Notes: a model not told the origin generated them from the sequence alone. Shown: positions 22,946 through 35,295, counted from the stretch's first letter. The stretch is DNA of 64,000 bases from Papilionanthe hookeriana x Papilionanthe teres (GCA_022702705.1 CM040432.1:48076540-48140539), one strand, 5' to 3'. Numbers and translations: made by a program.

Positions 22946-24365
22946 AAATCTCCCGAACTTAACTATTACTTATCCTCAAGTAATCTTTAGTACTACATAA
23001 AAATTATGATTCATTGTGGTAAAGTTTTAATTCAAATATACTATAATTTTGATTTAAATAAATATTATAACAAGAATTCTTAGAAATATTTTCAAGTAAT
23101 TAGATTAATTCTGCAGATATAAGGCTATCTAGTCATCAAGTCTAAAAGTTCTAGTCTTCTTTTCATTTCAAGAATGACTATATGTTGCAATATCAATTCA
23201 CATAGAATATTCAGAAGATATGAACTTCATGAGCATAATTTTAGTGAAGAAACTAGTCATAAATATAAGTTCAGAAATGCTCTTAGTTTTCCCTTTAGGT
23301 TAATCCAAGTGAAGCTAATTTTTTATAAGCCATCTCCTTAAGCTTCTCCTCACTTCCTTTTTTTTCTTTTGGATTGTTTTTCAATCCTATATATTTTTCT
23401 TTTCTATTCAGGGATTGTTTTTCAATCATTTTCTTTTTCTTTCTTTTTCGTTTTTCAAATGAGAATTACTATATCTGGATAGCCTGTTAATAATTTTCAA
23501 CTTCAATCTTTTTTTCCTAAATTTGAAACCTTAAAACATTCTTTACCTTATATGTATTTCATAGTTTTTACATTATTGAATCCCAATCTTTTCTTTCTCA
23601 ACTAAATTCCTAAGATTCTTAATATTTCAAAATATAGTTTTCTTTACTCTAAATTATTAACTATATTCTTATTCTCTTATGCTAAATATCTTAACCTACA
23701 AAATTAATTTTTTATTACCAAAAATATTTCTTTGAATCTTCTATAATATTTAGATAAACTTTAAATATAGTTTACTGAATTAAATTTTATCACATAAATC
23801 ATATTTTAATTTTTGAAAATATGTTAGTTGAGAACATATAATAGTTAATATTTTTCTTCCCCCTACCCCCAAACTTATAATTTTCTATAATAGAAATAAT
23901 ACAGGGTGGAAAGAAAAAATTCTAAGTATAAAATTCATACCTTTGCACTTTAGGCATTTTTGTCTTTTTTTTTAAATTTGCAGGTTCTTTTCAAAATTTC
24001 TAACTTCAACTGACGTGTAATATTTAAAAACTTTTCCACACACATAACAGTTTAGAAAAATTTGCTGGGTTAATGAAATTTTAAAACAAGTATATAAAAC
24101 TAAACATTAAACAACAACAACTAACTACACAGGGCATATGCATTTCAAAACATAGAACAAACAATTTACTATTTTAGACTATTCAGGTTCACAATTATAA
24201 TTGCAATCACAATTATCATAGACATCTAAAAATTAAAATAAAAACTGCCAAACTAAACACATATCTCAAAAACAAACCATAGTCCACAGAATACAATAAA
24301 AATCAAAGTACTATAACAAAAACTAAAATGAACAAATACATCACATCACATCAAGCATTAAAATC
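22946..24365 (-). other. 3' UTR of element D with polypurine-like tract
   Basis: About 1.4 kb of AT-rich noncoding DNA between ORF X2 and the LTR. On the - strand GTTCGGGAGATTT (about 22,946-22,958) directly precedes the LTR and is the likely plus-strand primer tract. Nothing else is recognised. Confidence 0.55.
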
Positions 24366-25505
24366 CTATACAATGTCTTCATCACCCTGGTCAAAAGGAG
24401 GATTGAGCTAATATTGATTATATCGGGGGCATTCTGGAAAAATGACATCAGGCTCTCCTATGTAGTACCTAGTCTGAGCAGCATAATATGTCATCTCAAA
24501 ATCAGAGCGCCTCTAAAGATACTATCATGATCATGTCTTCACTTTAATCCTTCAATCCTATGATCAATTCTTTCTAATTTGTCATCCAACTGCTCAAAAC
24601 TTTTCTACTGCAGGGTCATGGAATTCATTAAATCATATAAGGTTAGGGGACTAGAGGCAGGAGGGTTATACCTAGTAGAAGGAATGTCTCTACTAGTAGA
24701 AGGTGCCTTGCTCCTACTCCTAGATCTCCATTCCTCATGAGATTCATAAGTCTTTATATTTGCTTTACTAATGGGTTTCATCGGATACACCCATTCCTCA
24801 TCATTTCTTGCTTCAACTTCAGATAATTGACAAAGTGTATAAATTAGGCCAGGATGCCCTAAATATCCACTTGTCTCACTCTTTGTAGTGGCCATAATAT
24901 TCTTATAAATTATTCTCCACACATTAATTCTTCTGTTATTCTGAATATAAAAATTCAGAAAATCTCTATCTCTCGAGACTTCACTATGATGATAAGTGGG
25001 TGGCAGAGTCGAACAAATGAAATAATGTCATGCCTTAGCAGTGGCTTTCATCATGGAAAGTGGAAAGTTAATCCGTTCACGATTTTTAATTTTCCAAGTG
25101 CCTTTCCCATCAGTGAGAAAGTCAATAACATCGTTCAACGGACCCCCTATTGTTCCAAATGTTTCATACTCGCTAGAAAAATAGTCGTGAAACTCGTAAA
25201 AAGAGTTAATGTGATTAGTATTAAAGTCGACAGAAAATCCTCTTACTTGGACAGGATCATCTTTTAGTTGAGTCAGATTAGAGTAGTACTCTCTTACAAC
25301 TTCGATAGCAATATTATTTGTTGTGTAGCTGAAGTTCTCCCATCCTCTCTCTCTGATGACTCGTTCTACCTCTCCTCCGGGATTTTTGAAAACTTAATCT
25401 TGTATGCACTTTACTTTGAAAGATCGAAGTATACCTTGATTGTGCTTTCACATTTATAAATCGAGTTTCATCATATTCTAGTCTTCTATTTTGTCGTGGA
25501 ACCAT
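24366..25505 (-). CDS. Element D ORF X2, plant transposon-type protein (broken)
   Basis: ATG at 25,505 (MVPRQNRRLEYDETRF), stop near 24,366, about 380 codons with interruptions. The start matches X2 of element C (63,569, MAPRQKLRVDYDEIRF). The C-terminal part is rich in Arg/Ser (EEWRSRSRSKAPSTSRD, about 24,690-24,740). Athila-type elements carry an extra, env-like or unknown ORF here. No signal peptide or membrane segment is obvious in this copy. Function unknown. Confidence 0.62.
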
Positions 25506-25513
25506 TGTTTGAT

Positions 25514-25715
25514 CTATCAAAATCACAAAAAATCCAAACTAATTTCCAAAATAATAATACAATGGCTTCTAGAGGGGGTTTAAAGCAATATAAATCAAGT
25601 TCCATGAATTCCATCCAAGTCTTTTCTCCACATTTTCAAATTTTCCAAAATTTATTAATATGGAAGAAATTCATGGTGAAAATAAAAAATTTTTACATAG
25701 GAGTGAAGATCTTAC
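25514..25715 (-). other. Candidate leader intron of ORF X2 (element D)
   Basis: On the - strand the donor is ATTA|GTAAGATC and the acceptor TTTTGATAG|ATC just before the ATG, 202 bp. Element C has an equivalent 200 bp intron at 63,362-63,561. Splicing is inferred. Confidence 0.45.
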
Positions 25716-26372
25716 TAATGGAGGATGAAATCTGGTGTTAGAATGTGTTAAAATTGCTTCAAATCCGAGATTTATCAAGCCCTAGGTCGAATGTTTAGGT
25801 AAAACGGGGAAGAAGACGATGAATAGTGGTGTTTGACCGGTCAAAATCGCTGTTAAAAGGTAATTTTTGCGATCTTGCCGTCGATAGGTTCGTTCGCGCC
25901 GTCAGCAGGCTCTATTGAATTAAATTCCAACACCCTCGGGAAAATCACGTCGTCAGCGGCCTCGAGGGTGCCGTTGGCGAGATTCTCAAATATTGATCAT
26001 TTTTCAAATTTTACGATTTCGATCAATTTTAAGCCTCGTCGTCATCTGTTTGATCATTTTAATCATATATTTTAATTGATTAAGTGATGTATTAACACAA
26101 ACAAACATACACACAGTAAAACTTCACAATTATATATTAAATCCAAGTGTTTACAACATACAATACATAACACACATAAACAGATATTTTCTCAACCTAA
26201 ATCCATCTAATCAGCGCCGTAATCCAAACCACAACACTCAAAATGCTGAAAACAAACATTTCAATGATTATCTCAACTATACTTAGATTAAAAAGCAAAC
26301 TAAGAAAGCAAACACACAAACAAAGTTCAAATCAAACACAACATAAAAAAACAAATAAGCAAATCAATTCCA
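25716..26372 (-). other. X1-X2 spacer of element D with GC-rich module
   Basis: Noncoding. A GC-rich module lies at about 25,870-25,985 (GCCGTCG, GCGCCGTCAGCAGG, GTCGTCAGCGGCCTCGAG). It shares the TAAATTCCA...CTCGGGAAAA segment with the X1 leader (27,680-27,790) and the D LTR. Confidence 0.6.
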
Positions 26373-27532
26373 CTACTCTTCACAATTTGTACTGGTTTCT
26401 CCTCTGATATCACCCATTGCTTGAACATGGAGAAACATGTTATAAAAAGGTCAGAATGGGAATTCCTCAGTTGAATCTTCATCAATCCATCCCATTTTCT
26501 TCATTAAGCGTATCAAACTTCCTTCAAGTTGCCAGTATGATCAAAATATTCTTTCATCCTCTAATCGATATGATCAAAGAAATCAGACATATTATTAACT
26601 ATACTCATTAAATTTTGTACCTGCTTCTCCAGACTCTTAATTCGGTGTAAGATCATCGGTGTCTTATTCGCTACTAGAGGTTGAATAGGAACAGAATTCT
26701 GCGATGCTTGATCCATAATCACGCCCGTGTCATTCTCCTCATCATTGGCTGGAAACATACGAGTTGGGTCTAAAGGTTTCTAGGGTAGCAGTATTTTCTC
26801 CCAAATCTCGTACGAAATTTGAAACAAACAGCATATTGAGAAAATCGTTGAAGGATGTCCAAGCCCTTAGGATGATCCTTGAATGATCAGGCCAAACACA
26901 GACTTCAAAATTATTGATCCAATATCAATGGGCCATCCCATTTGAATGCAGTAGTTCAGAATTTCACTTTCTTTTGTGACTTTGTCGATTTTCATCGTCG
27001 GCAATAACTTTGCAAATATGAAAAAGTGCCAATTTTTTGAAACAGGATTTAAAAGTGTTGCAGAAAAATTAACGTACCTATTTTCTCTAACTTCCCAGTC
27101 TTCAGTTTCGTCCGTCAAATATTGGAATATTTCATTCATCTTGTCTTTCGTCGGCATGAAATTCGAATGATGGCAGACAGAAACATTTTTAAGCATGTAT
27201 AACTCATTAATCCATCCAGAATTAAATGCTATTCACCTACCTCGCACATAGTCACTTCCTTAGTTGATTCCATGTAAATTCACGTAGAATTCCTTAAACA
27301 CTCGAACGACTACTGTGGCAGTAGTATAACAAAACACTTTCCATCTTCGCCGCACAATCATTTCTTTAATTAGTGACGAAGAATTACTTAATCCTTGATC
27401 GATGAATCCTCTTTCCTTGATTAGCCTTCTCTTGGACATCACCTTGTTGAAAAGTCACTGCGCCTCGGCACTTACGAACTTTCTCCGATTGTAAACTTGA
27501 AATCTAGGGTAATCTACTGAATTGGAAGCCAT
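26373..27532 (-). CDS. Element D ORF X1, plant transposon-type protein (broken)
   Basis: ATG at 27,532, stop TAG at 26,373-26,375, about 385 codons with interruptions. It contains NRRKFVSAEAQ-like and RLIKERGFIDQG segments near the start and EFYVNLHGIN. It then has WEVRENRYVNFSATLLNPVS, and near the end a heptad-like stretch (HRIKSLEKQVQNLMSIVNNM). It aligns along its length with X1 of element C (35,824-36,951). The K-RGF and EFY-NL segments are typical of the 'putative plant transposon protein' domain seen after pol in Athila-like elements (inference). Function unknown. Confidence 0.66.
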
Positions 27533-28009
27533 TAGAGAGGAATTAAAAGTAGTTTCCAATCATTTTTGGGAGTTTGAGTGTTTAGGAATCGTCCATGGGA
27601 GTTTATAAGGGACGAATTCCCCAAAAACCACCAAAATCTGACATTTCAAACTCAAAAAACTGCCCACTCACCGATCTCACTGTCGGCGGCCTCGAAAGTG
27701 CCGTCGGTGAGCCTTGTACAATTAAATTCCAGAGCTCTCAGGGAAAACTCGTCGGCGGCAGCTTCGAGCACGCCATCGGTGCCCTAGGCGAAAATTTTGT
27801 CGTGGTCAAATATGTTTCAAATTTTCTCTATGGATCCAAATTCTTGATAATTAAAGGTCAAATACAAATAGTAGAATTCAATATTACTACAACCAATGAC
27901 AAACTCAAATAAACATATAAAAAATAAAGATAAATATGGGTTGCCTCCCATAAAGCTCTTGGTTTAACGTCTTCAGCTCGACCTATTCAGGTGTTATTCA
28001 GGTTGACCG
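27533..28009 (-). other. pol-X1 spacer of element D
   Basis: It holds a GC-rich module (27,680-27,790) and, on the - strand, the GAGCTTTATGGGAGGCAACC motif (27,938-27,957). That motif follows integrase in Athila-type elements and also occurs in C at 35,390-35,410. Confidence 0.65.
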
Positions 28010-28405
28010 AACATTAAAACCTCTTTAAAATTTGGTCTTTTACCCTCAAAATATGGTTTTAATCGATGTCCATTTACTTTAAATCTATTCCCAGTCTTCT
28101 AATCTTCATTTTCAACAGCTCCATAAGTGTAAACCTGAGTCACCGTAAAGGGTCCTAACCAACGAGACTTTAATTTCCCAGGAAATAATTTCGGCCTTGT
28201 ATTTTAAAGAAAAACTTCATATCCTGGTTCAAAGTTCTTCTGGTTAATCTTCCAATCATGCATTAACATCAATTTTTCCTTATAAATTTTGTCATTATCG
28301 TAAGATTATTTCTTAATTCTTCTAATTCATTAAATTGCAACAATCTCTTCTCACCAGCATTCTTCAAATTATAGTTGAATTCTTTAATCGCCCAATATGC
28401 TTTAT
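28010..28405 (-). CDS. pol: Element D integrase C-terminal fragment
   Basis: On the - strand it reads from KAYWAIKEFNYN-like through FPGKLKSRWLGP, the C-terminal GPF-like module, aligned with C at 34,935-35,295. Upstream pol is cut off by the insertion of C. It is interrupted by stops. Confidence 0.72.
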
Positions 28406-29960
28406 TGATCACAGAAAAATATATTAAGAAATTCATATCTATTTTTGATGAAATTGCACTTTAAAGAAAGATATTTTCTTTATTTTACTGCAGGAACGAA
28501 GATTTATAAGTGATGGAAGCAAAAATCATGAAATGGAGCGAATTTGGATCAAAAAGGAAAAAATTCATGCAAAATGAACTAAGTCACCGACGGCGAGATC
28601 AAGGCCGCTGACGGCAAGATCATGAGGAGAATTTCTGAAGGAATTACAACTACCTCGCCGACAGCGAGCCCGAGCCCGCTGACAGTGAGATCGCGCGGTT
28701 TGAAGACCTTCTAGAAGCCCCGCTGACGGCGAGGTCGTTTCCCGCCGACGGCGAGACAGTTCAAAATGCAAAATACATTGAACCTGGACGCTTTTTGAAG
28801 AGGTGTTTAAGCATCCCTTGGACCTTTGCCTATCTCTATAAATAGAGGCCGAATTCTAGTGTCTAAGTGTGTCTATTTAGAGAGTCTTAGTGTCTCTTTT
28901 TGGTGTCTATTTGTGTTTGTGTGCTAATTTAAGAGTTTTAGAGTATAATTAGTGAGTTAGAAGTGTGTTGTATTAGAAGGAAAAGTCAAAGAAACTTCGA
29001 GATCGTACGGGAGGAAATTAAGATAGGTATCTTTGTTTATTGTTGTTAACTTTAAATGAAATTCATGCTTTGTTGTATTCCCATGCATTCTGAGTAGTTT
29101 TCTTAGTCTTTCTCCTTGTTTATGAAAATTATGCGAAATGATGAAATTAAATAGAAGTACCTAAAATATTAAAATAAGTTGTGATAATTTTTACTTAAAA
29201 CTTAATTTACTTTCAATCTGGCCAATTGATTTATTAAAATATGTTGAATTATCAACTATAGTAAAAATTACATCCAATATTGAGGGAAGTCAAAAGACTT
29301 GGAAGGAGGGTGCAAATAAATAGGGAATTATTCTTTATTGAACGTAGAATTGGACATTTTAGTGTGACAGACTAAAATATTCAATTTGGTACTATTGTTT
29401 GAGAGCTGAAGTCTAGATGTTAGCCCTCAGGTGAGGGGAACGTGGGAGCTCTGAAGTGGCAGCTAGTATCCTCCCGACTTACCGCGGATTCGATAATCAA
29501 ACATAGGATTAGTCAATGTTCTTTGCACCCCGACCAAAGGGTAAAGAATAGGAATGCTCCTATTTGTCACAATACAATTCAAAAATTCTATTTGAATTCA
29601 TCTTTCACTTAATTTTCTAAAAACAAGGAGAAGGATACTTTTTCTGAATTATTTAAATCAACTTTATTTCAAGCATTAGTTTACTTTATTTTGCTTTAGT
29701 TACCTTAAATTTCCGTATACTATATTAGTAAGTAATTCCTTTAAATTTTAGCTGATACAAATCTGTTAAATACTTCCCTGTGGGATCGATAACCAGGACT
29801 CCACTAGAGCCCTGTATTACTTGATACAATACGTATACTTGCGTAGAATCCACATTATACATTCCATCATAAAATAAAAAATATATATATATTAAAGCAG
29901 GATCAAGTTTTTGGTGTCGTTGCTATTAACATAATTTCCAAACATATAAAAAGTGGGTCA
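28406..29960 (+). repeat. 5' LTR of element C
   Basis: It starts TGATCACAG. It carries the GC-rich palindromic module (28,584-28,755), TATAAATA (28,837-28,844), a conserved block (29,330-29,560) and the end block CCCTGTGGGATCGATAACC (29,783-29,801). It ends GTGGGTCA before the PBS. An alternative end, GATCA at 29,901-29,905, is followed by a second PBS-like sequence. Confidence 0.82.
28837..28844 (+). promoter_or_regulatory. LTR TATA box of element C
   Basis: TATAAATA in CTCTATAAATAGAGGCC, about 80 bp after the last GC-rich palindrome. It is the best core-promoter match in the window. Confidence 0.7.
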
Positions 29961-29966
29961 AGTTTT

Positions 29967-29984
29967 TGGCGCCGTTGTCGGGGA
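29967..29984 (+). other. Primer binding site of element C
   Basis: TGGCGCCGTTGTCGGGGA, six bases after the LTR end. This is the primer-site type common in Athila-like elements. Confidence 0.88.
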
Positions 29985-30139
29985 AGTAAAGAAATTATTT
30001 ACTAGAGTAACAGACTATTTTTTTTTAAAATTGTATGTGAAAATTTGGAAATGAAAATTTAATACCTTACGATTCAGAATTAGAGCGTACAATTAAAAGA
30101 ATTAGAAAACAAAAAAGAGAAATTATAAATTTAACACAA

Positions 30140-31525
30140 ATGGCAAATATTCCTGAAAATGAAAATATCAATCAACAGAGACCATTACGAGATTATGCCA
30201 ACCGTACATTAGATGAAATTCATTTAGTTATTCAAAACTCTGATGTAGCTGCTAATTCATTTGAACTTAAACCTGCAATTATCCAAATGGTACAAAACAA
30301 TCAATTTAGTGGTTCACCTACTGAAGATCCTAATTTACATCTTACTAGTTTTCTAGAACTATGTGCTACTTTCAAATATGAAGGAGTATCTAACGATGCT
30401 GTTAGACTTAGTCTTTTTCCTTTTTCTTTGAGGGATAAGGCTAAAATGTGGTTAAATTCGTTAGCACCTGGATCTATTAAAACTTGGGAAGAGTTATCAC
30501 AAAAATTTCTATCCAAATATTTTCCACCATCTAAAACTGCTAAGCTTAGAAATGATATAACTTCTTTTAGTCAGTTTGATGGAGGATCAATATATGAAGC
30601 ACAGGAGAGATTTAAAGAACTTCTTAGGAAATGCCCACATCATGCGTTACCGGATTGGTTAATTATTCAAACTTTCTATAATGGATTAGTAGGATCTTTA
30701 AGATCAATCATCGATGCTTCTTCTTGGAGGATCATTAATGTCAAAACCATTTGATGAAGCCTATGCACTAATCGAAGAAATGGCTACCAATAATTTTCAA
30801 TGGCTCTTGATAGAATGAATCCGAAAAAGATAGCCAGTATTCATGAAAACGATGCAATATCTATGTTAGCTTCGCAAATCGCTGCTGTATCTAAAAAATT
30901 AGATCCTTTTGGAATGAATTACTCTCCAACTATATTAGAAGAAAATTCATATGGACAACTTATAGAATCTCAATCTCATTATGAAACTATCAATGCTATT
31001 AATAACAGACCCAATAATCCATATGCAAATTATTATAATCCTAGATGGAAAAATCATCCTAATTTTAATTGGAATAATAACACAACTAATCAACCATGGA
31101 TGAATAACATAACACAACCATTTGGAAATCCCTCTAATCAAGGAAATTCTAATTATAAACACGATTATCCACACGGATTTAATAATAATAACCCACAATT
31201 TAAAGATAAGAAATTATCCATAGAAGAATTAATATTAAATATGGGTCAACATTTACAAAATCAAGGAAATCAATTACAAATACAAGGAAACCAATTACAA
31301 AATCAAGGAACAGCTATTAAAAATATTGAAACTCAACTTGGACATTTCGCTACCCCGCTTAATAATAGAATACCTGGAACATTTCCTAGTAATGTGGAAA
31401 TAAATCCCAAAGACAAGGGAAATGAACAAATTAAAGCGATACAATTACGGAGTGGAAAAGAATTAGAACCTCGAATTCAGAAAGAACTTGAAAGTCAAAA
31501 AGAGGAAGTGGAAATTGAAAATTAA
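30140..31525 (+). CDS. gag: Element C gag (two frame changes)
   Basis: ATG 30,140 (MANIPENENINQQRPLRDYA) to TAA at 31,523-31,525. The capsid region has FELKPAIIQMVQNNQFSG, LFPFSLRDKAKMWLNSL and FLSKYFPPSKTAKLRNDI, all typical of Athila Gag. Frame changes near 30,725 and 30,797 separate it from the C-terminal part. That part contains NPYANYYNPRWKNHPNFNW, an Athila signature, then a Gln/Asn-rich repeat (QNQGNQLQIQGNQLQNQG) and a basic tail. The region otherwise reads well. Confidence 0.9.
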
Positions 31526-31567
31526 AAGAATCAACAATATCCAAACTTAGAAAATCCTTTAATACCA

Positions 31568-32162
31568 ATGAAAATTTCTGTTGAAAAACCTCCACCACCA
31601 TTTCCTCAACGACTAATTCAACATAACAAAGATAAACAGTTTGCTAAATTCCTTGGGATTCTGAAGAAATTAACAATAAATATTCCTTTCGTAGAAGCTT
31701 TAGAACAGAAGCCAAACTATGTAAAATTCATGAAAGATATTCTAAATAAAAAAACAAAATTTACCGATAATGAAATGGTCGCACTTAGTGAAGAGTGTAG
31801 TGCTAAAATTCGAGAAAAACTTCATGAAAAATTAAAAGATCCCTGGTAGTTTCACTATACCCTGCGCTATTGGAGAAAAATTCTATGGAAAAGCTTTGTG
31901 TGACTTAGGAGCAAGCATCAATCTAATGCCTCTATCAATTTTTAAAAGATTAGGATTGGAAGAAATTTCACCTACTTTAGTAAATCTTCAGTTAGCTGAT
32001 CGTTCTGTTACATATCCTAAGGGAGTTATTGAAGATGTATTAGTAAAAGTGAATAAATTCATCTTCCCTGTAGATTTTATTGTCTTAGATATGGAAGAAG
32101 ATAAAGAAATTCCTATCATTTTAGGAAGACCATTTTTAGCCACCTGGAAAAGCTATGATTGA
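31568..32162 (+). CDS. pol: Element C protease region
   Basis: First frame 31,568-31,849 (FPQRLIQHNKDKQFAKFLGI), then a shift. CDLGASINLMPLSIFKRLGL (from 31,899) is the D-x-G-A-S protease active site. IPIILGRPFLAT (about 32,108-32,145) is its conserved C-terminal motif. The order and both motifs are those of Athila. Confidence 0.9.
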
Positions 32163-32690
32163 TGTTCGGAAAGGAGAATTAACTATGACGGTAAATAACC
32201 AAAAAGAAACTTTTAATATTGCTAAATCAATGAAATATCTCTAGCTAGAAAAGATGATGAGTATTTTCGAATGGAAGTACTCGATCATTTACAAAAAGAA
32301 CATTTTAAGGAATATTATGAAGAAAAATTAGAAAAAGAAAATACTAAATTAATTGAAAAAGCAGATATAAATGAAGAACAAGATTATATTTAAGAAAAAT
32401 TTGAATTTTTGGATAACACAGAAAACACTAAAAAAAATATAGTTCCATCAATTATTAAACCTCCTAAACTTGAGTTAAAAATGTTACCTAATCATTTGAA
32501 ATATACTTAGGTAATTCTTCAACTCTACCAGTTATTATTTCATCTGAATTAAATGAATCTCAAGAACAAAAACTTTTAGATACCTTAAAAAAAAATTTTG
32601 GTTGGACTTTAGCAGATATTAAAGGAATTAGTCCTTCAATCTGTATGCACAGAATTATTTTAGATAATGAACATAAGCCTTAGCAGATGC
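32163..32690 (+). other. Protease-RT linker of element C, broken frames
   Basis: Acidic Lys/Glu-rich linker with stops. Near its end, LKKNFGWTLADIKGISPSIC (about 32,587-32,645) is the usual lead-in to RT. Confidence 0.6.
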
Positions 32691-33500
32691 CCAAAGGAGA
32701 TTAAACCTGATAATGAAAGAAGTAGTCAAAAAGGAAATTTTAAAATGGTTAGATAATGGTATTATATATCCTATTTCTGACAGTGCTTGGGTAAGCCCAA
32801 TTCAGTGTGTACCTAAGAAAGGATGAGTGTCCGTCAAAGCTAATGTAAATAATGATCTTATCCCTATAAGACAAGTTACTGGATGACGAATATGTATTGA
32901 TTATAGATAATTAAAAACAGCCACCAGGAAAGATCACTTCCCTTTACCATTTCTAGACCAGATGTTAGATAGATTAGCCGGACATAAATATTTTTGTTTC
33001 TTAGATGGATATACCGGTTATCATCAAATACAAATTGCTCTTGAGGATCAAGAGAAAACTACATTTACTAGTCCTTATGGAACTTTCGCTTTTCGAAGAA
33101 ATGTAATGCACCTGCAACATTCCAGAGATGTATGATGTCTATATTTAGTAAATTAATTGATAATGGAATAGAAGTATTTATGGATGATTTCTCTGTATTG
33201 GAACAACATTTGACACATGCTTAAATCATCTTGAAAAAGTATTTGATGTATGTGAGAAAACTAATTTAGTTCTTAATTGGGAGAAATGTCAATTTATGGT
33301 TACAGGCGGCATTGTATTAGGGCATAAAATTTCGAAAAAGGGCATGGAAGTAGAACCTGCAAAAATTCAAGTTATAGCTAAATTACCATCTCCAACTACG
33401 GTGAAAGGGGTAAGAAGTTTTCTTGGACATGCTAGATTCTACAGATGATATATTAAAGATTTTTCAAAAATTACTAAACCTCTATGCCAACTTCTTGAAA
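32691..33500 (+). CDS. pol: Element C reverse transcriptase (stops and shifts)
   Basis: Motifs in order: VSPIQCVPKK, RICIDYR, TRKDHFPLPFLDQMLDRLAG, FLDGYTGYHQIQIALED, FTSPYGTFAFRR, then the catalytic FMDDFS (about 33,178-33,195, F-M-D-D as in Athila). GHKISKKGMEVEPAKIQV and SFLGHARFYR follow. Stops at 32,824 and 32,884 are TGA where Trp is usual, and 32,909 is TAG. A frame change lies near 33,100. Confidence 0.9.
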
Positions 33501-33892
33501 AGGACAAGAAATTTGAATTTTCAATCGAATGCTCGAATGCTTTCGAATTATTAAAAGATAAATTAATTACAACACCTATAATAGTTTCACCTAATTGGGA
33601 GAAACCACTTGAGCTTATGTGTGATGCTAGTGATTATGCTATAGGAGCAGTTCTTGGGCAAAGATATGATAAGATTTTTAAAGTTATATACTATGCTAGT
33701 AAAACTCTAAATGATGTTGAAATAAATTATACAGTTACCGAAAGAGAATTATTAGCAGTCGTATATACTTTTAATAAATTTCGGCATTATCTAATAGGAA
33801 CTAAATATATTGTACATACCGATCACTCTGCTATAAAGTATTTAATGCAAAAGAAAGATTCTAAACCAAGATTAATTAGATAGATATTATTA
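33501..33892 (+). CDS. pol: Element C RNase H
   Basis: MCDASDYAIGAVLGQR (first Asp), then YYASKTLNDVEINYTVTERE (catalytic Glu) and YIVHTDHSAIKYLM (second Asp). All key residues are kept. It is followed by a TAG at 33,882. Confidence 0.9.
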
Positions 33893-35295
33893 ATGCAAAA
33901 TTTTGATTTTGAGATCGTTAACAAAAAGGGAACTGATAATAAAATTGCGGATCATTTATCAAGATTAGATAATCATGAATTATCTGATATTGATAATGAA
34001 ATTTTAGACAGTTTTCCTGATGAACAACTTTATAATATAAATGAGTGGAGATTACCTTGGTATGCTGATATAGTAAATTATATTGTAAGTGACATTTTAT
34101 CACCTATGTTAACTTTGAAACAACAGAAAAAATTCATTCATGATACTAAAACATACTTTTGGGATGAACCATACTTATATAAGCAATGTAAGGATCTAAT
34201 TATTAGAAGATGAGTGCTTTATGAAGAAACTGAACAAATCATTCAAAAATGTCATGACTCTGATTTTGGAGGACATTTTGGGACAGATAAAACTGCGTAT
34301 AAAATTCTACGATACTGGATTCTATCGGCTTACTCTATTTAGAGATGTATACGAGATATATAAAAACCTCGCGATAAATGCCAAAGAGAAGGAAACATAT
34401 CAAGAAAAATGAAATGCCTCTAAATTTTATATTAGAAGTTGAAATTTTTGATGTTTGGGGATTAGATTTCATGGGAACTTTTATTCCTTCATTTGGAAAC
34501 TCATATATATTAGTAAGTCTGTTGATTATGTTTCCAAATGGATCGAAGCACAAGCTTTACCTAGGTGTGATGCTAAAAGTGTTTCAAAATTTTTAATGAA
34601 AAATATTTTTACAAGATTTGGAATGCCGAGAGTGATTATCACTGACGGAGGAACTCATTTTAGAAATAAATATATTCACAAACTAGTAGAAAAATATAAT
34701 ATTATGCATAAGATATCAACTGCTTATCATCCACAAACTAGTGGATTAGCTGGAGTTTCTAATCGAGAGATTAAGCGTATTTTAGAAAATTCTATAAACC
34801 CTAATAGATTAGACTGGTCTATAAGACTAGACACTCGCATTAGGGGCATACGAGATTCGCTTATAAAACTCCGATTGGAATGACTCCTTACTGAGCTTAT
34901 ATATGGAAAAACTTGCCACTTACCAGATTGAATTAGAACATAAAGCATATTGGGCGATTAAAGAATTTAATTATAATATGAAAGAAGTTGGTGAGAAGAG
35001 ATTGTTGCAATTAAATGAATTAGAAGAATTAAGGAATGAATCATATGACAATGATATGATTTATAAAGAAAGGATGAAATTATGACATGATCGGAAAATT
35101 AATCAGAGAAATTTTGAACCAGGACAAGAAGTTCTACTATATAATACTAGATTGAAATTATTTCCTAGGAAATTGAAATCTCGATGGTTAGGACCTTTCA
35201 CCATAACTCAAATATTTTCATATGGAACTATAGAAATTGAAGATCCAAAAATAGGACATAGATTTAAGGTAAACGGACATAGATTAAAACCATAA
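33893..35295 (+). CDS. pol: Element C integrase (stops and shifts)
   Basis: After FEIVNKKGTDNKIADHLSRL comes the HHCC region (HDSDFGGHFGTDKTAYKILR, about 34,255-34,312, then CQREGN-like). The core has VWGLDFMGTF (first Asp, about 34,455), VIITDGGTHFRNK (second Asp, about 34,634-34,668) and TAYHPQTSGLAGVSNREIK (Glu region). The C-terminal GPF module is RKLKSRWLGPFTI (about 35,166-35,205). Several stops and shifts are present, for example at 34,340 and 34,490. Confidence 0.9.

Larger units (their letters stand above)
21439..28405 (-). mobile_element. Element D: Athila-type Ty3/gypsy element, - strand, truncated
   Basis: Read on the - strand from 28,405 down: end of integrase, spacer with the TTTATGGGAGGCAACCCA-type motif, ORF X1, spacer, ORF X2, 3' UTR, polypurine-like tract, 3' LTR. 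Its 5' part is missing because element C inserted at 28,405/28,406; the rest should lie beyond the right edge. Its LTR ends abruptly where LTR E ends. Confidence 0.82.
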
